NCBI GenBank assembly: GCA_018623675.1
Contig: JAAZVJ010000053.1
Location: forward strand, 1 to 6,893
Source: Synechococcus sp. HW_metabat.54
GTDB taxonomy: Bacteria; Cyanobacteriota; Cyanobacteriia; PCC-6307; Cyanobiaceae
Length of the DNA stretch: 6,893 nt
Direction of reading: 5' to 3'
Shown: positions 5,720 through 6,893 of the stretch, piece after piece
Numbering within the stretch: position 1 is the stretch's first letter
Layout: every line of letters begins with the position of its first letter
Program-made: the position numbers and the translations under genes
The notes under the pieces: model-generated
What the model saw: only the letters and a program-made list of their open reading frames with translations
Databases searched by the model: none
Told to the model about the DNA's origin: nothing

Positions 5720-6621
5720 TGACAAATCTCATTTCAACAACATCATCGCGGCCAATTCCAGATCTCACATTTAAACAGGGAAAGCCCCGAAATTTGGTTG
5801 GAGCAGCGTTGACTGGCTTGGCTGGTGTCTTCGCCCTTATTGCTGTTTTACCTTTGCTGTTGGTGCTCGGCTATGTGCTTTATAAGGGTGCTAGCAAGCT
5901 GAGTCTCGATCTCTTCTTTCTCGAGCAACCAGCTCCTGGCCTTGATGGAGGCGGCATTGGTAACGCCATTCAGGGATCGATCATCGTTACGGCGCTGGCC
6001 AGTGCGTTGGCCATCCCCATTGGTGTGGGTGGTGGAATTTTCTTGGCCGAGTATTCGCGCAAAGGCTGGTTTGCCCAATTCATCCGCTTCGGCACCAATG
6101 TGCTCTCAGGAGTTCCGTCGATCATTGCCGGGGTTTTTGTTTACAGCTCGATCGTTGCCACCCGTGCTTTGTTCGGCAATGCCTACAGCGCCCTGGCAGG
6201 AGGCATTGCACTCGCCGTTCTGATGTTGCCCACGGTGATTAAAACCACCGATGAGGGGCTTAAGCTTGTTCCCGATGATTTAAGACGTGCGGCCCTTGGT
6301 GTTGGTGCCTCTCGATTTGTCACCATCATTCGGGTCACGTTGCCTTCTGCGTCCCGTTCCATCGCAACAGGCGTTGTGTTGGCCATTGCTCGGGCCGCTG
6401 GCGAAACGGCACCATTGATCTTTACAGCTCTCTATTCACCCTGGTGGGCCGATGGCATCTTCAATCCAATCGGAAGCCTGTCTGTGCTGATCTACAAGTT
6501 CGCAACCATGCCCTACGAGGTACAGAACGAACTGGCATGGGCAGCTTCGTTTGTTTTGGTGATCTTTATCTTGATCATTAATTTAATAGCTCGTTGGTTC
6601 AATCAGCTGACTACTCGATAA
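5719..6621 (+). CDS. pstA: Phosphate ABC transporter permease subunit PstA
   Basis: This is the second permease subunit of the Pst phosphate importer and the membrane partner of PstC. It has 300 residues, close to the family norm. A polar N-terminal stretch (about 1-25) leads to TM1 (about 27-53). The segment FFLEQPAPGLDGGGIGNAIQGS (67-88) is the usual PstA entry to the permease domain, with SIIVTALASALAIPIGVGGGIFLAEY after it. GVPSIIAGVF (131-140) precedes the next span. The EAA-type loop is VPDDLRRAALGVGASRFVTI (184-203), then RVTLPSASRSIATGVVLAIARAAGETAPL. A final hydrophobic span lies at about 273-292. The ATG at 5719 shares its A with the pstC TGA, so the two permeases are probably translated in coupled, near-equal amounts. 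The 3' part looks more AT-rich than the dnaK side of the window. Confidence 0.95.
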   Translation: MTNLISTTSSRPIPDLTFKQGKPRNLVGAALTGLAGVFALIAVLPLLLVLGYVLYKGASKLSLDLFFLEQPAPGLDGGGIGNAIQGSIIVTALASALAIPIGVGGGIFLAEYSRKGWFAQFIRFGTNVLSGVPSIIAGVFVYSSIVATRALFGNAYSALAGGIALAVLMLPTVIKTTDEGLKLVPDDLRRAALGVGASRFVTIIRVTLPSASRSIATGVVLAIARAAGETAPLIFTALYSPWWADGIFNPIGSLSVLIYKFATMPYEVQNELAWAASFVLVIFILIINLIARWFNQLTTR

Positions 6622-6627
6622 GCCATT

Positions 6628-6646
6628 AACTGGGCTCCAGGTTTTT
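6628..6646 (+). terminator. Weak terminator-like hairpin between pstA and pstB
   Basis: Six bases after the pstA stop, CTGG (6630-6633) and CCAG (6637-6640) can pair around a GCT loop. A run of five T (6642-6646) follows directly. An alternative pairing AACTGG/CCA-GTT with one bulged G is slightly longer. The stem is short, so full termination is doubtful; partial attenuation before pstB is possible. A further T6 run sits at 6686-6691. Confidence 0.25.
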
Positions 6647-6703
6647 CATCTCCCTCAAGCGAATCCACCAATCTTCTTAACACCCTTTTTTACGTTCAAC
6701 ACC

Positions 6704-6893
6704 ATGAAAGGCAGCGCAAACTCCAAGCAGAATCAACCAGGTCGTGATATTTGCCTTTCGCTCGACAACGTCTCTATCAGCTATGGAGGCTATGACGCAG
6801 TCCGCAATGTCTTTTGTGAGATACCTCGAGGGAAGGTCACTGCATTCATTGGTCCTTCCGGGTGCGGTAAGTCCACGGTTCTGAGGGCTCTCA
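6704..6893 (+). CDS. pstB: Phosphate ABC transporter ATP-binding protein PstB (partial, N-terminal 63 codons)
   Basis: PstB is the cytoplasmic ATPase that powers the PstC-PstA channel. The frame is open from the ATG at 6704 to the window edge. The polar start MKGSANSKQNQPGRD precedes the first strand, LSLDNVSISYGGYDAV, whose Tyr27 is in the A-loop position. KVTAFIGPSGCGKSTVLRAL then contains the Walker A motif (GPSGCGKST, about 50-58). VTAFIGPSGCGKST is characteristic of PstB rather than ABC ATPases in general. The Walker B and signature motifs lie beyond the window. No better in-frame upstream start or Shine-Dalgarno is seen. The gene follows pstA by 82 bases, in the usual C-A-B order. A poorly conserved N-terminal extension is common in PstB, so the exact start is less certain than the identity. 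Confidence 0.93.
   Translation, partial: MKGSANSKQNQPGRDICLSLDNVSISYGGYDAVRNVFCEIPRGKVTAFIGPSGCGKSTVLRAL

Overview
The window looks like chromosome from a marine picocyanobacterium, most likely a Synechococcus of the 5.1 group or a close relative. The evidence is the DUF3110 protein (a family essentially confined to cyanobacteria and plastid-bearing lineages), a DnaK1-type Hsp70 with an acidic DPW/WDDD tail, a pst operon with no pstS beside it, and dense gene packing at moderate GC. This assignment comes from remembered family features, not from a database search.

Layout, left to right. (1) 1-243, plus strand: the last 80 codons of a gene I do not recognise, cut by the window edge. (2) 263-4623, minus strand: a tight four-gene run transcribed dnaK -> dnaJ-like -> DUF3110 -> murQ. 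dnaK and dnaJ overlap by 17 bases, dnaJ and the DUF3110 gene are separated by 32-47 bases depending on the start, and DUF3110 and murQ by 5 bases. The run ends 19 bases from the convergent left-hand gene. (3) 4624-4768: the divergent control region between dnaK and pstC. It holds a four-tract G-run motif in the dnaK leader and CTT/TAAC repeats with roughly 11-base spacing, resembling a Pho box, before pstC. (4) 4769-6893, plus strand: pstC, pstA (overlapping by one base) and, after an 82-base gap, the first 63 codons of pstB, cut by the right edge.

How the genes work together. PstC and PstA are the two membrane permease subunits, and PstB the ATPase, of the high-affinity phosphate importer. 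PstS and the other Pho genes are not in the window. On the other strand, DnaK and its J-domain partner form a co-expressed chaperone pair. Behind them lie an uncharacterised conserved protein and MurQ, which hydrolyses MurNAc-6-phosphate during cell-wall recycling. The most interesting features are the G-quadruplex-capable dnaK leader, a perfect 16-bp palindrome in the dnaJ/DUF3110 gap, the dnaJ start placed inside a duplicated WDDD-coding element of dnaK, and a terminator-like element between pstA and pstB. I see no mobile element, CRISPR array, tRNA or rRNA, and no clear undescribed defence-type system.
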